From Thalassotalea loyana (GTDB taxonomy: Bacteria > Pseudomonadota > Gammaproteobacteria > Enterobacterales > Alteromonadaceae): DNA of 64,000 nucleotides. A program made the position numbers and the translations under genes. The DNA lies in assembly GCF_030161435.1 (NCBI RefSeq), contig NZ_BSSV01000001.1:62001-126000 (forward strand), given 5' to 3'. The notes under the pieces are model-generated. The model searched no databases and was not told where the DNA came from. It was given only the letters and a program-made list of their open reading frames with translations. How positions within the stretch are numbered: position 1 is the stretch's first letter; every line of letters starts with the position of its first letter. Below, in pieces: positions 44,237 to 54,965 of this stretch.

Positions 44237-46678
44237 TTATCGCGTTATGCTTTGCAGTACGTCTATACTAACCAAGTTGCTGACAACCTTTTTAAAGCCT
44301 TCAAGGCTTGGTTGTGCGATGAGCTCATTTTCATCTGAGACTTGGATATAACCGTTATCTTTCATGGCATTAATTAATGCAGTTTGTGCTTTTGGCTCAA
44401 CAAATTCAGGTGCATTAATATTGTTTAACACCGACAGACGCTTAGCGATAGAAACCATATTCTGCTCTAATGTTTTCTTTTTAATTGGTGCTAGGCGAGC
44501 CGTTAATTGACTAACAATCACTAATCTTTGAACCGTCTCATCAATTACATCACTCATTAATGTTGCATGCGATTTTAAATTAACGTCATCAGTTAATGAC
44601 CAGAAACCGGCTTTAGTCGACTTTGCAATATGCTTTTCAGCTAATGCGTTTAATACTTCTTCGACTTGTGTTGTTAGTGTTTCAGCATCTTGCCATAAGA
44701 AAAATTCAGCTCTTAATAATGGCCAAATTAATTGCACTTGCTGAACGATGTCATCGTGGGAAATCTTGTGGTGACTACCTAATAAACGGCAAATGAGCGA
44801 CGGAAGTAGATAGGTGTGCAAAATGTTATTACGGTAATAACGCATCTCTAACGAAGCCGCTTCATTAAGTGAAAGATAAGCACCCAGGCTATCTTTATCT
44901 ACGGTCACTTTATTCAAAGAAATCAATTGCGCGACTAATGTTTTGCCCGATTCCTCAGGAATCGTCACATGTTGGCTGTAAGGCGCTAAACGAGCAATCG
45001 ACAAGAAGAAATCCATTTGTGCTTCTAACTCCCCTTGTGACAATGCTTGGTTGTCTGTTGCGTGGAGAATTAGACCTGCTAAGGACACCGTATTTAGCGC
45101 GGCACTTTTATTGATTTTTGTCATCAATACATCACCTAAACCATTAACCGTAGGTGTTAACCAGCTTGGTTTCTGGGGGTCAATAGGATCAATATCATCT
45201 TTCCAATCAGGCACTTTATCATTTAAATACTGATTCAAATGTATTGGTTCACCAAAGTTAACGAAACCTTTACCGTAGTTTCTCAACTTTTTAATTGCAC
45301 CCAAGACACCAAGAATAGATTCGTTCTTTTTCTTACTCCCGCTGAGCTCTTTGTGGTAGGTGGCAACTTCCATTACGTGCTCATAGCCAATGTAAACAGG
45401 AACAAGCGTTAATGGGCGGTCAATACCACGTAGCAAGCTTTGGATCGTCATCGCTAGCATACCCGTTTTTGGCGAAAGTAATCGACCAGTGCGGCTTCGG
45501 CCACCTTCTGTGTAGTATTTTACCGAGTAGCCGCGTTCAAAGAGTAAACCTAAATACTCACGGAAAATTGCCGAGTACAGACGGTTACCACCGAAACTTC
45601 GACGTATAAAAAATGCACCTGCTTTTCTGAATATAGGGCCAGCTGGCCAAAAATTTAAATTAATACCGGCAGCAATTCTTGGCGTCACTAAACCTTGGTG
45701 GTAAATCACATACGTTAAGAGTAAATAATCCATATGTGAACGGTGACATGGAACATAAATAATTTCATGACCGTCCTCAGCTACTTGACGCAATGTTGAT
45801 GTGTTTTCTACGTCAATTGAATTGTATAAACGATTAAACAGCCACCCAAGCATGCGTTCGCCAACACGAATCATTGACTCTCGGTAGTCGCCCGAGATCT
45901 CATACATCATATCTTTAGCTTGCTTTTTGACTTTTTCTACCGGTAGATTTTTCGCTTTTGCTTCGTCAGCAATCACTCTTTTAATCGAAGGGTTAGCAAA
46001 TAGTGCGGTGAACATTTGCTCTCGATCCATCAATCGAGGCCCTGTTGCTGCAATTGTTTGGCGGTGAAAGTGAAAGCGTGCAACACGCAGAAGTTTATGT
46101 GCAGTATCTTCATCACTACCATGCTTATCAGCCATGTAGCGCAAAGATACCGGGTTAGAAAAACGGACTAAGGTGTGGCTACCAAGAAACAATACAATAA
46201 AGAACTTTCTGAGCCATGTTGGTGATTCTTGATCCGCTAAAATAGTACCGACATTGGCATTATTTTTCTCAATCGTAGGCGCTCGACCCCATGTTAAGTT
46301 GACTGGAATGAGCTGAGCTTCTTGGCTCGGATCTTCTTGGTGTTGCTTGAGTAAACTAAGCCCTTGTTCAATGGCGTTAGTTTTGCCAGCTTTTCGCCAT
46401 TTTAAAAGCGGTGTCGGCTTATCAATACACAAGGTTCTGTTGAACTTTTTGCCCTTGATCTCAACATGTTCTAATGGGTCTGGTAAACCTAACTTTTTAC
46501 ATGCTTTTTGCAGAGATAAAAGATCGCTAGCCGATTGATGGCGGACGACATAGAAGATAGGTTTGTCGGTTTTAACACTACCAGAAGAAACAAAGTCATC
46601 AGGTACGATTTTGCATCTTACAAGGATTTTGATGGGTAACGTTAATAGTAAATAAAATAATGAACGAAGTGCTAACAT
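44237..46678 (-). CDS. plsB: Glycerol-3-phosphate acyltransferase PlsB
   Basis: This 813-residue inner-membrane acyltransferase makes the first committed phospholipid intermediate. The acyltransferase blocks are visible: HRSHMDYLLL (H-x4-D), GAFFIRRSFGGNRLY and YTEGGRSRTGRLLSPK. Length equals E. coli PlsB (807). Confidence 0.97.
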   Translation of the reverse strand: MLALRSLFYLLLTLPIKILVRCKIVPDDFVSSGSVKTDKPIFYVVRHQSASDLLSLQKACKKLGLPDPLEHVEIKGKKFNRTLCIDKPTPLLKWRKAGKTNAIEQGLSLLKQHQEDPSQEAQLIPVNLTWGRAPTIEKNNANVGTILADQESPTWLRKFFIVLFLGSHTLVRFSNPVSLRYMADKHGSDEDTAHKLLRVARFHFHRQTIAATGPRLMDREQMFTALFANPSIKRVIADEAKAKNLPVEKVKKQAKDMMYEISGDYRESMIRVGERMLGWLFNRLYNSIDVENTSTLRQVAEDGHEIIYVPCHRSHMDYLLLTYVIYHQGLVTPRIAAGINLNFWPAGPIFRKAGAFFIRRSFGGNRLYSAIFREYLGLLFERGYSVKYYTEGGRSRTGRLLSPKTGMLAMTIQSLLRGIDRPLTLVPVYIGYEHVMEVATYHKELSGSKKKNESILGVLGAIKKLRNYGKGFVNFGEPIHLNQYLNDKVPDWKDDIDPIDPQKPSWLTPTVNGLGDVLMTKINKSAALNTVSLAGLILHATDNQALSQGELEAQMDFFLSIARLAPYSQHVTIPEESGKTLVAQLISLNKVTVDKDSLGAYLSLNEAASLEMRYYRNNILHTYLLPSLICRLLGSHHKISHDDIVQQVQLIWPLLRAEFFLWQDAETLTTQVEEVLNALAEKHIAKSTKAGFWSLTDDVNLKSHATLMSDVIDETVQRLVIVSQLTARLAPIKKKTLEQNMVSIAKRLSVLNNINAPEFVEPKAQTALINAMKDNGYIQVSDENELIAQPSLEGFKKVVSNLVSIDVLQSITR

Positions 46679-46767
46679 GTTGTATCGATTTATATTATCC
46701 AGAACCGATATTTTAGCATTAAGAAAAAGCTTTGTCTTTTACTGTGATGTTAAGGATTATGTCAAAA

Positions 46768-46800
46768 GCGTGTTATCGGCTTTTTTCGCCAATAACACGC
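46768..46800 (-). terminator. Hairpin downstream of the DUF885 gene
   Basis: The outer stem GCGTGTTAT/ATAACACGC (9 bp) encloses a short GGC/GCC stem; on the minus strand it is followed by CTTTTG. It begins eight bases after the DUF885 stop codon. The T tract is short. Confidence 0.55.
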
Positions 46801-46808
46801 GTTAATTA

Positions 46809-48635
46809 TTATTGTGCTTGAGTATCGGCGATATAGTTGTCAATCAGCCGCTCAAGAATCGCAAGTGGCACAGCACCGTTTTTTAATACCACGTCATGAA
46901 AATCACGTAAGTCAAATTGGTCGCCTAGTGCGTTTTGGGCTTTAGTGCGCAATTCAAGTATTTTCATCATACCCGTTTTGTATGCTGTCGCTTGTCCCGG
47001 CATTACGATATAACGTTCGATTTCCGAGATTACATCGCTTTCAGCCATACCCGTGTTAGCTAACATGTAGGCTATAGCTTCTTCACGAGTCCAACGTTTA
47101 GCATGAATACCTGTATCTACCACTAGGCGTACAGCGCGAAATAGCTCCGCTTGCAGTCGACCAACATTGTCCAATGGGTTGCTTTGGAAACCAAGCTCCC
47201 AAGCGACTTGTTCGGTATACAATGCCCAGCCTTCAGTGTAGGCAGTAAATGGTGACATCCGTCTAAATAGCGGCATGCCTTCAAGCTCCATCGCGATCGC
47301 AATTTGGAAATGGTGGCCCGGTACACCCTCATGATAAGCCAGTGTTCTCATACTATATTTGGGTGTTGCTTTTATATCGTAGAGATTGGCAAAAAACCGA
47401 CCTGGACGAGAGCCGTCAATCGCAGGTTGTTGATAATAGGCGCCAGGCGATGTTTTTTCTTTAAATTCAGGAATTCGAACAACTTCCATTCCTGCTTTGG
47501 GACGTATTCTAAACGCGCTATCGATACCTGCATCAATCTCATCTATTATCGTTTGGTAGTCCTTTAATATTTGCGCTCTGCCTTCGTCAGAGTCCTCGTA
47601 GTACTGACTTTCATCTGCAGCAAGTGACTCAATAGCAGCCGTGAAGCCATTTTCTGTGTCGTAACCTTCCGCCTCAAGTATCGTCAATATTTCTGCTTGA
47701 ATGCGATCAACTTCCGCCAGTCCAGTTTTATGAATTTGATCGGCGGTATAATCAGTGGTCGTGAAGAACTTTAGCGACTGACGATATGCTTCGTCACCAT
47801 TTGGCAAGCGCCAAAAACCGTCGTCGGTTGTTGCTTTCGGTGCTAGAGTCGTAAAATAATCGATAAACAATTGATAAGCAGGGTGAACAAATTGGCTGAT
47901 ATTCTCTTTTGCTGAGGCAAGAATACGAGCATGTTCTACCTCTGAAATATCGTCGATTTGTTTCAACTTTTCATCTAACGATGAATATAAAATGTTTTCT
48001 TCAATCGGTGTTTCTACGAATGTTGTCATTTCATCTAACACGCGATCGATAACAAAACGAGGTGGAATGATGCCTTTCTCTTCTCGAATTTTCAGCCCTT
48101 CAAGGTTTTGTTCAAATTTCACTTTGACCTTTTCTAACCGTGATAGGTAGTTTTCTGCATCTTCAATATCATTGACTTGATGCTGCGCTTCCATAAAGCT
48201 TGGGTAACCGTTTTGAATGCCAAATAGCTGATTGACCGGATAGTTGTGATACCTAAACTGTTTACTATTATCAGCGAATTCTAATAAATATAGTGCGATT
48301 TCTTTTGATAAAAGCTCATCCTCGCTTAGGTCTTCATCCTTATATTCAAGAATAGTTTGATGAATTTGTTCTATTTGTGCGAATAACTCATCTCCTTTTT
48401 CTGGGCGATCGTCATCAAGCTCTGCATTGTGCCCTTTGATTCCCATGGATTCGAGAAAGCCAAGAGAAGTCAGTGTTTCTGGACTATCAAAGGCCATCTT
48501 AACCATAGTACGGTCTAAAAAGGCTCTGAACATAAATGGTTTCTTTGCATACCATTCATGGGCGATGAAACTAGCGCCCAATAAAATGACGATGAGTATT
48601 AGTTGACCAAGACGTTTTAATATTGTTTTTATCAT
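46809..48635 (-). CDS. DUF885 family putative metallopeptidase, membrane-anchored
   Basis: This 608-residue protein has an N-terminal hydrophobic anchor or uncleaved signal (about residues 9-26) and the DUF885 hallmark YHEGVPGHHFQI, a zinc-peptidase-like motif, with TAYTEGWALYTEQ downstream. The family resembles carboxypeptidase-like helical metallopeptidases. The ATG at 48635 has AAGGA seven bases upstream; a start 14 codons earlier is less likely. Confidence 0.88.
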   Translation of the reverse strand: MIKTILKRLGQLILIVILLGASFIAHEWYAKKPFMFRAFLDRTMVKMAFDSPETLTSLGFLESMGIKGHNAELDDDRPEKGDELFAQIEQIHQTILEYKDEDLSEDELLSKEIALYLLEFADNSKQFRYHNYPVNQLFGIQNGYPSFMEAQHQVNDIEDAENYLSRLEKVKVKFEQNLEGLKIREEKGIIPPRFVIDRVLDEMTTFVETPIEENILYSSLDEKLKQIDDISEVEHARILASAKENISQFVHPAYQLFIDYFTTLAPKATTDDGFWRLPNGDEAYRQSLKFFTTTDYTADQIHKTGLAEVDRIQAEILTILEAEGYDTENGFTAAIESLAADESQYYEDSDEGRAQILKDYQTIIDEIDAGIDSAFRIRPKAGMEVVRIPEFKEKTSPGAYYQQPAIDGSRPGRFFANLYDIKATPKYSMRTLAYHEGVPGHHFQIAIAMELEGMPLFRRMSPFTAYTEGWALYTEQVAWELGFQSNPLDNVGRLQAELFRAVRLVVDTGIHAKRWTREEAIAYMLANTGMAESDVISEIERYIVMPGQATAYKTGMMKILELRTKAQNALGDQFDLRDFHDVVLKNGAVPLAILERLIDNYIADTQAQ

Positions 48636-48798
48636 CTTGTTTTCCTTGTGTTTATTTGCTGTATACAAAAGTAACACGAAGACTAGAAGTAGACTAGTTT
48701 CTAAACAATATATTTACGGATAGATTGAGACTTAACACGTTGTCAATTTTTGCTGAAAAAATTAACTGCTACCGAAACGCAAATTTGATGTACTTTAA

Positions 48799-48829
48799 TT
48801 GTTAATCCGCCTAAAGTATTGACTATAAT
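48799..48829 (+). promoter_or_regulatory. Possible promoter for the RND-prsK-prsR operon
   Basis: A TATAAT -10 lies at 48824-48829; the best -35 (TTGTTA, 48799-48804) is 19 bp away, which is long. The leader would be about 25 bases. No sigma-54 element is seen here. Confidence 0.35.
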
Positions 48830-48859
48830 TACTTTATGGTTAAAGCACTTACTTAGCAT

Positions 48860-49864
48860 ATGGATATTTTCAAACAGTCACTTTCGTTAGCCATAATTGC
48901 CCAACTATGGCTTGGTATTAGTGTGTCTACTCATGCGCAAAACTTCGACGTTGAAGAGGTTAGCGTGATGCCATATCAACAAACGATTACCAGAACCGGT
49001 CGATTGGGCTTTAAGAAAACCGTTAACCTTTCGTTCAAAGCAAATGGCTATTTAGAGTTTTTAGCCGTGGACGAGGGGGATTACTTTGAAAAAGGTACAT
49101 TGCTTGCCGCGCTTGATAACGAAGAGTTAAAGGCGGAAAAAAATAGACGTTTTGCGGAGCTGTTGCAGGCTAAACGTGAATATAAAAGAGCACAAGAGTT
49201 ATTTGCTAAAGAGTTAAATACTGAACAAGAACTTGATTTAGCTAAGACGAACCTAGATACCATCAGAAATGTTTACCAAGCAGCATATTACAATTTAGAA
49301 AAGGCCAAGATTTTTGCTCCGTACAATGGCGTGGTATTGAGTCGTAATACCGATTTAGGCGAATTGCAGTCTCCTGGCGCCCCTGCGTTGCAAGTTGCAG
49401 CAGTTGAAAAGAACTGGGTCGTGAAAATAGCGTTAACCGATGCCGAGATTGCCCAAGTTCGTTTAGGACAACACGTTGAGGTTATGTTACCGAGCCTAGG
49501 CCAAGTCAGTGGTGAAATAAGCAAAATTCCTATGATCGCAAATACTGCAAATAGCCTGTTTTTGGTCGATGTTTTGTTACCAGAATTGGTTCTAAAACAA
49601 GGTGTTATTGCCGGGCAAATGGCGCAGGTCAATATCGATGTGTCGTCATCTGATTCAGTTTACCAGCTGCCCGTAGATGCTCTCGTTGCAATCGATGACA
49701 ATGGTGAAGCAATTATTATCACTCAACAAAGTGGGACGGTCAGTCAAAAAAGCTTCCCAATCTATAAGCTCGATAATCAGTTTATTTATTTGAGCGCGAG
49801 TGAGAATGAACCCGACTTACAAGTCGTTGTCCGAGGCTGGCAACATCTGGATGTGGTGAAATAA
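48860..49864 (+). CDS. RND efflux periplasmic adaptor subunit (membrane fusion protein)
   Basis: This 334-residue protein has a signal sequence (cut near THAQ, residue 26), lipoyl half-motifs flanking a helical hairpin (LEFLAVDEGDYFEKGTLLA and KIFAPYNGVVLSRNTDLGEL) and a beta-barrel domain. It links an inner-membrane RND pump to an outer-membrane channel. The RND gene follows three bases after its stop; no outer-membrane channel gene is present. Confidence 0.9.
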   Translation: MDIFKQSLSLAIIAQLWLGISVSTHAQNFDVEEVSVMPYQQTITRTGRLGFKKTVNLSFKANGYLEFLAVDEGDYFEKGTLLAALDNEELKAEKNRRFAELLQAKREYKRAQELFAKELNTEQELDLAKTNLDTIRNVYQAAYYNLEKAKIFAPYNGVVLSRNTDLGELQSPGAPALQVAAVEKNWVVKIALTDAEIAQVRLGQHVEVMLPSLGQVSGEISKIPMIANTANSLFLVDVLLPELVLKQGVIAGQMAQVNIDVSSSDSVYQLPVDALVAIDDNGEAIIITQQSGTVSQKSFPIYKLDNQFIYLSASENEPDLQVVVRGWQHLDVVK

Positions 49865-49867
49865 CAA

Positions 49868-52800
49868 ATGAAGTTACCTTTAGTTGCATTAAAGAATGCG
49901 CAATTTACGGTGACTGTCATTGTATTGATGGTCCTATTGGGTTTGGTTTCTTACCTAACAATGCCTCGTTCGGAAGATCCTCAATTTGATATGCCAATTA
50001 CCTTATTGGAAATTGTTTATCCCGGCGCATCGCCTGCAGATATTGAGACGCTTGTTGTTGACCCGATTGAAGAATCATTTTCTGAAATAGAAAATATAAA
50101 GAAAATTGAATCGCAAATTAAAAATGACGGTGCACGTATTGAAGTGACTTTCATTTATGGTGTTGATGCTGATTTATCTTATGACCGGATTAAGCAAGCG
50201 GTAGCAGAAGTCAAACCAACCCTACCTGAGGGGATCCAAGAACTTCTCGTGTTAAAAGCGACGCCAAAAAGTGTTGCTGTTATGCAACTTGCGCTGTGGA
50301 GTGAGCCGACAGACTATAAATCGATGGAGTTCTACGCGAAACAGCTAGAAAAGCGCCTTGAAGCGATTCCTTCTGTAAGAAAGTCTGATATTTGGGGGTA
50401 TCCACCTCAAGTCATTGCCATCGATTTGAATTTAGAGTTGCTTCATCATTATGGCATTGGCGTAAATGATGTTAACTCTGTCCTACAGGGCAGAGCGTTA
50501 AACATTACGCCAGGTTTTGTTGATGCATCAACTCGACGATTTAACGTCAACACAAGTGGTAACTTTACCGATTTATCATCACTTGAGAATACAATCATCG
50601 TGACTAATGATGAGTACGTATTGCGACTCAAAGACATCGCTCAAATCAGTGAAGCGGATTACGAACCTTCATATCTTGCATATTACGATAAAAAACCCGT
50701 TGTCTTTGTGACGGTTGAGCAGCGAGAAAATACCAATATTTTTGACTTAACAAGAGCGATCGATGAAGAAATAGCGTCTTTTAAACAGACGATTCCCACA
50801 GACATTAAAATCAAAGCCTTATTCAAACAGGCTGACAGTGTTGAATACCGAGTAAATGGCTTTTTTGATAATTTAATTCAAGGTCTCATCCTTGTAGGCA
50901 TTATGTCACTTGTTTTCTTGGGCATTAGAGAAGCGCTAGTTGTTGTCTCTGTCATACCATTGAGCTTTATGATTGCAATCGGTTGGTTAGACTTAAGTGG
51001 CTTTGGCCTACAACAAATGTCGATTGTCGGCTTGATCATTGCGCTAGGTCTTTTAGTTGATAACGCGATCGTGGTCACCGAGAGCATTCATCGAGAGATG
51101 CCTAAGCACAACCATAAACTAGATGCCGCCGCTAAAGGTGCAAGTATTGTTGGTTGGGCGATTACAAGTGGCACAATTACGACAATGTTCGCGTTTTTAC
51201 CTATGTTGATGCTCAATAGCTCAACGGGAGATTTTCTGCGTTCGATGCCGGTAACGGTTGTTTTGGTACTTTTTGCCTCCTTATTACTCGCGTTAACGTT
51301 GACTCCTTTATTGGCTCGCCTTACGTTTAGTCAAAAGCCGAGCAAGGTAAAAACTTTACAGGTGTATTTAAACCGATTTGCTGAAAAAGTTTATGCGCCT
51401 ATTTTGGTCGTATTAATTCGTTTTAAGTTTCTCGTATTGGCTTTAGGGCTTGTGATTTTAGTCGGTATGTTCTCCGTTTTTGGTCAGGTCGGTGTTAGCT
51501 TATTTCCAAAGGCTGAAAAACCTATGGTAATGGTTGATATTGAAATGCCAGCCAATACGGCGTTACATGCGACAAATACCGTGATGCAGAATGTCGCAGA
51601 ACATATCGATAGCTATGACTTTGTCGAAAGTATCGGACTAAATGTGGGAAGCGCTAACCCACGAATTTACTATAACCAAGTACCTAAACGCGGTGTCTCA
51701 AAATATGGTCAAATCGTTGTTGTATTAAATGATTATCAAGAGCAGACGATGAGTAAGTTTGTTAGCGAGCTTAGAACAGAATTTGCTCATTGGCATCAAG
51801 CTAAGATTACCGTTAACGAATTTACGCAAGGTCCTGTCACCGACAAACCTATCACGGTACGTTTGATGGGAGAAAATCTAGCGGACCTTGAGCGAGTCGC
51901 TAATGACGTAGAAGCCTTTATGATTAAGCAAACGGGTATGATCAATGTAGATAACCCAATAGGCGAAGCCAATACTATTGTTAGTATGGGAATTGATTAT
52001 GAGAAAGCAGGCTTAGCCAATGTCAACATTCAGGCGTTAGATAGTACTTTGCAAACGATTCTTTCTGGTACATTTGTTGGCACGTTTAACGATGACAACG
52101 GTGAAAGTTATCCTATTGTAGTGAGGAATCAATCCCCCGAAGTTGATAGCTTTGAGCAAGTTTATATCAGTAATATGCGCAACGAGCTACTACCGCTCAA
52201 TCAAGTCGTGAATGTCAAATTGATGCAAGGCCAACCTGAATTTTTCCATTATCAAAAATTGCGAATGGCCAAAGTATCAGCAGACGCTGATGCAGGGTAC
52301 TCAATCAATGAGTTAACGTTGCAAGTGGTAGACTATTTAGATAACTACAACCTACCTGTGGGTATCAGCTACAACCTTGGTGGTGAGGAAGAGTCTCGAC
52401 AGGAAAACTTTGCGGGCTTATCTCAAATTTTATTAATCACAGCGATAGGTATTTTTGCGATATTGGTCTTGCAGTTCCGCTCAATCTTGCAACCTATGAT
52501 TATTTTTACCTCTATTCCATTTGCGATAGCAGGTTCTGCAATAGGTTTATTTTTAACGGGCAGTTCATTTTCAATGATGGCGTTTATCGGCTTGATTAGC
52601 TTGTTTGGTATTGTCGTCAATAATGCGATTATTCTTATTGATACTGCCAACAGGAATCTGCAGACAGAAAACAATAAAGTAACAGCGATAACGCAAGCAA
52701 GTGCTACTCGTTTTACACCGATACTGCTGACAACGTTAACTACCATAGGCGGGTTATTACCGCTGACTATGTTTGGCGGAAGTCTATGGCAGCCTCTTGG

Positions 52801-52903
52801 TATCGTAATTATCTCAGGCCTTTGTGTGTCGGCTTTATCAAGCTTCTTCTTGGTACCGGTGTTAACGGAGCTATTTACAAAAGCTAAACGTGTGGACGAA
52901 TAA
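49868..52903 (+). CDS. RND family efflux transporter permease
   Basis: This 1011-residue inner-membrane pump of the AcrB/Mex superfamily has twelve helices, with the TM4 proton-relay aspartate in LGLLVDNAIVVTES and the repeated second-half motif GIVVNNAIILIDTAN. YPGASPADIETLVVDPIEE in the porter domain is typical of the group. Its stop codon is immediately followed by the prsK ATG, so it is co-transcribed and probably coupled with the PEP-CTERM regulators. The substrate is unknown. Confidence 0.93.
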   Translation: MKLPLVALKNAQFTVTVIVLMVLLGLVSYLTMPRSEDPQFDMPITLLEIVYPGASPADIETLVVDPIEESFSEIENIKKIESQIKNDGARIEVTFIYGVDADLSYDRIKQAVAEVKPTLPEGIQELLVLKATPKSVAVMQLALWSEPTDYKSMEFYAKQLEKRLEAIPSVRKSDIWGYPPQVIAIDLNLELLHHYGIGVNDVNSVLQGRALNITPGFVDASTRRFNVNTSGNFTDLSSLENTIIVTNDEYVLRLKDIAQISEADYEPSYLAYYDKKPVVFVTVEQRENTNIFDLTRAIDEEIASFKQTIPTDIKIKALFKQADSVEYRVNGFFDNLIQGLILVGIMSLVFLGIREALVVVSVIPLSFMIAIGWLDLSGFGLQQMSIVGLIIALGLLVDNAIVVTESIHREMPKHNHKLDAAAKGASIVGWAITSGTITTMFAFLPMLMLNSSTGDFLRSMPVTVVLVLFASLLLALTLTPLLARLTFSQKPSKVKTLQVYLNRFAEKVYAPILVVLIRFKFLVLALGLVILVGMFSVFGQVGVSLFPKAEKPMVMVDIEMPANTALHATNTVMQNVAEHIDSYDFVESIGLNVGSANPRIYYNQVPKRGVSKYGQIVVVLNDYQEQTMSKFVSELRTEFAHWHQAKITVNEFTQGPVTDKPITVRLMGENLADLERVANDVEAFMIKQTGMINVDNPIGEANTIVSMGIDYEKAGLANVNIQALDSTLQTILSGTFVGTFNDDNGESYPIVVRNQSPEVDSFEQVYISNMRNELLPLNQVVNVKLMQGQPEFFHYQKLRMAKVSADADAGYSINELTLQVVDYLDNYNLPVGISYNLGGEEESRQENFAGLSQILLITAIGIFAILVLQFRSILQPMIIFTSIPFAIAGSAIGLFLTGSSFSMMAFIGLISLFGIVVNNAIILIDTANRNLQTENNKVTAITQASATRFTPILLTTLTTIGGLLPLTMFGGSLWQPLGIVIISGLCVSALSSFFLVPVLTELFTKAKRVDE

Positions 52904-54952
52904 ATGGAGTATGTTGGATTTATTGGTTATGCCTTAGCTGGCTTAGCCTATGTAGTATTTGCGCTCTTGTTATTTGCGGCGCGCAATAACAGCTTATTAG
53001 CGGTTTGGTTAGTTGGCTGTGTATTGATTACGGCGACCGCAAATATTGTCGCAGCAGCTCAAATTGAATTTGATTTCAGTCTCATTTGGGTCATGGTCAT
53101 TGATACCGTGAAAATTGCCTGTTGGGCCGTGTTAATTCTCAGTTGTAATATTGAATGTAAGTCCTTTAAAGAGCTCCTGACTAACTATTACGTGAAGCAG
53201 TATCTGCTAGTTTGGTCATGTTTGAGTGCGCTGAGCTATGTTGGTATCTATTTCGGCATATCGACGAAGTACCTTTTCTTATTATTCATCATGCTTAACC
53301 TCTGGAGTTTAGTACTTCTTGAGCAGCTATATCGCAGCTCAGCAGGGGAAGTTCGCTGGGCTATTTGGCCATTGGTGATTGCTATTGCTGGTGTTTCGTT
53401 GTTTGACTTCGTGCTATATGCGCAAGCCTCTATGCTAGGGCAGTTAGATTTCGATTACTGGTACAGTCGTGGCTTTATTGCTGTGATGGTCGCGCCGTTA
53501 TTACTCATAAGTACTCGTCGTGTGCAAAATGGACAAGTACGCGTTTTTGTTTCACGCAATGTCGTTTTCTATTCTTCGATGCTATTAATTGCTGGCCTTT
53601 ATTTGCTGGTAATGGCTTTCGCCGGATATGCAATAAACTATTTCGGTGGCGAGTGGGGAACTCTTGTATCAGTATCTTTCCTGATGTTAGGCGGTGTGGT
53701 TCTTGCTGCACTGTTGATGACTGAAACGTTGCGCAAACAAGTAAAGGTCTTTATTGCTAAAAACTTTTTTGCAAATAAATACGAGTATCGGGAAGAGTGG
53801 TTAGAGCTGATTGAGGAGCTTGAAACAACAAGCGCCGATTCGGCTTATCAAATGGCTAGCCAAATAATGATGGCCAAGCTTCAGGCAAAATCGAGTGTAT
53901 TGATCAAAGACAATAGCCTTCATTATGGTGAATTGAAATTCGTTCATCAATGGGCGCTAAATGAAGTTGATATTGAAGAGTTTCAAGAGCAGTATGCATT
54001 AATTGTGAGCTTTGTTAAGCAAAACCAATGGCTGATTGATGTCGCTGAATATAAAAACTCGCCGAACCTTTATCAAGGGTTAGTGATTGATCACTCTTGG
54101 TGTGACAAACATCATGTCGAACTTATTATTCCATTATTTGTTGGTAAAGCGTTCTACGGCCTATTTATGTTAGGCAATCGTACGGAGACGAAATCATTGA
54201 ACTGGGAAGATAGGGATCTGATTTTTGCGATTTCTAAACAGTTGATTAACTATATTTCATTACATGAAGCCAACGATAGACTTGCTGAGTCCAAGCAATT
54301 TGATGCCTTTAATCGTATGTCGGCATTTCTTGTCCACGATCTAAAAAATGTTCAGGCTCAGTTAGCGTTGATTAACGCTAATGCTAAAAAACATCGCGAT
54401 AATCCCGAATTTATTGATGATGTATTTGAAACGATTGACTCTGCTACCTCTCGATTGGACAAGATGCTCTATCAATTGCGTAACAAAAAGGTCTTATCAT
54501 CAAAACAAGGGCGTGTTGAGCTGAACGAGCTCATTTCTGATGTGGTAAAACAATGTAACGTGCGTCAGCCAGTTGTTGAGTATGTGTCGATTGAGCCCGT
54601 TGAAACCTTTATTGATGGTGAGACGATGCATTCTGTTTTGAATCATTTGATACAAAATGCGCAAGAGGCATCAGAGGTTGATCAAAAAGTTAGTGTGATG
54701 TTGTCGGTTGACAATGATATAGTAGAGTTAGTCATCTCAGACAGTGGGTGTGGCATGACAGAAAGCTTCATTGAAAAGCGTCTTTTCAAGCCCTTTGATA
54801 CGACTAAAGGAAATGCCGGTATGGGTATCGGTGTGTATGAAGCCAAGCAATTTATTGAGTCATTAGCTGGTCGTTTAAGTGTGTACAGCCGCCCAGGAGA
54901 GGGCAGTAAGTTTACTTTACGTTTCCCAATAACCACTCGAGAACAAGAATAA
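52904..54952 (+). CDS. prsK: PEP-CTERM system sensor histidine kinase PrsK
   Basis: This 682-residue kinase has a long N-terminal membrane part (about ten helices to residue 275), a GAF-like region (about 310-455), a dimerisation box with VHDLKN (His about 478) and an ATP-binding domain with NHLIQNAQEAS, DSGCGM and GMGIGVYEAK. This matches the XrtA-associated kinase PrsK, the partner of PrsR encoded 13 bases downstream. In floc-forming bacteria PrsK/PrsR with RpoN activates PEP-CTERM genes. Confidence 0.9.
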   Translation: MEYVGFIGYALAGLAYVVFALLLFAARNNSLLAVWLVGCVLITATANIVAAAQIEFDFSLIWVMVIDTVKIACWAVLILSCNIECKSFKELLTNYYVKQYLLVWSCLSALSYVGIYFGISTKYLFLLFIMLNLWSLVLLEQLYRSSAGEVRWAIWPLVIAIAGVSLFDFVLYAQASMLGQLDFDYWYSRGFIAVMVAPLLLISTRRVQNGQVRVFVSRNVVFYSSMLLIAGLYLLVMAFAGYAINYFGGEWGTLVSVSFLMLGGVVLAALLMTETLRKQVKVFIAKNFFANKYEYREEWLELIEELETTSADSAYQMASQIMMAKLQAKSSVLIKDNSLHYGELKFVHQWALNEVDIEEFQEQYALIVSFVKQNQWLIDVAEYKNSPNLYQGLVIDHSWCDKHHVELIIPLFVGKAFYGLFMLGNRTETKSLNWEDRDLIFAISKQLINYISLHEANDRLAESKQFDAFNRMSAFLVHDLKNVQAQLALINANAKKHRDNPEFIDDVFETIDSATSRLDKMLYQLRNKKVLSSKQGRVELNELISDVVKQCNVRQPVVEYVSIEPVETFIDGETMHSVLNHLIQNAQEASEVDQKVSVMLSVDNDIVELVISDSGCGMTESFIEKRLFKPFDTTKGNAGMGIGVYEAKQFIESLAGRLSVYSRPGEGSKFTLRFPITTREQE

Positions 54953-54965
54953 ATAAGGTTTAAAG

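Noticed and set aside
44869-46538. Plus-strand frames over plsB
   Set aside because: They are shadows of a full-length conserved acyltransferase gene.
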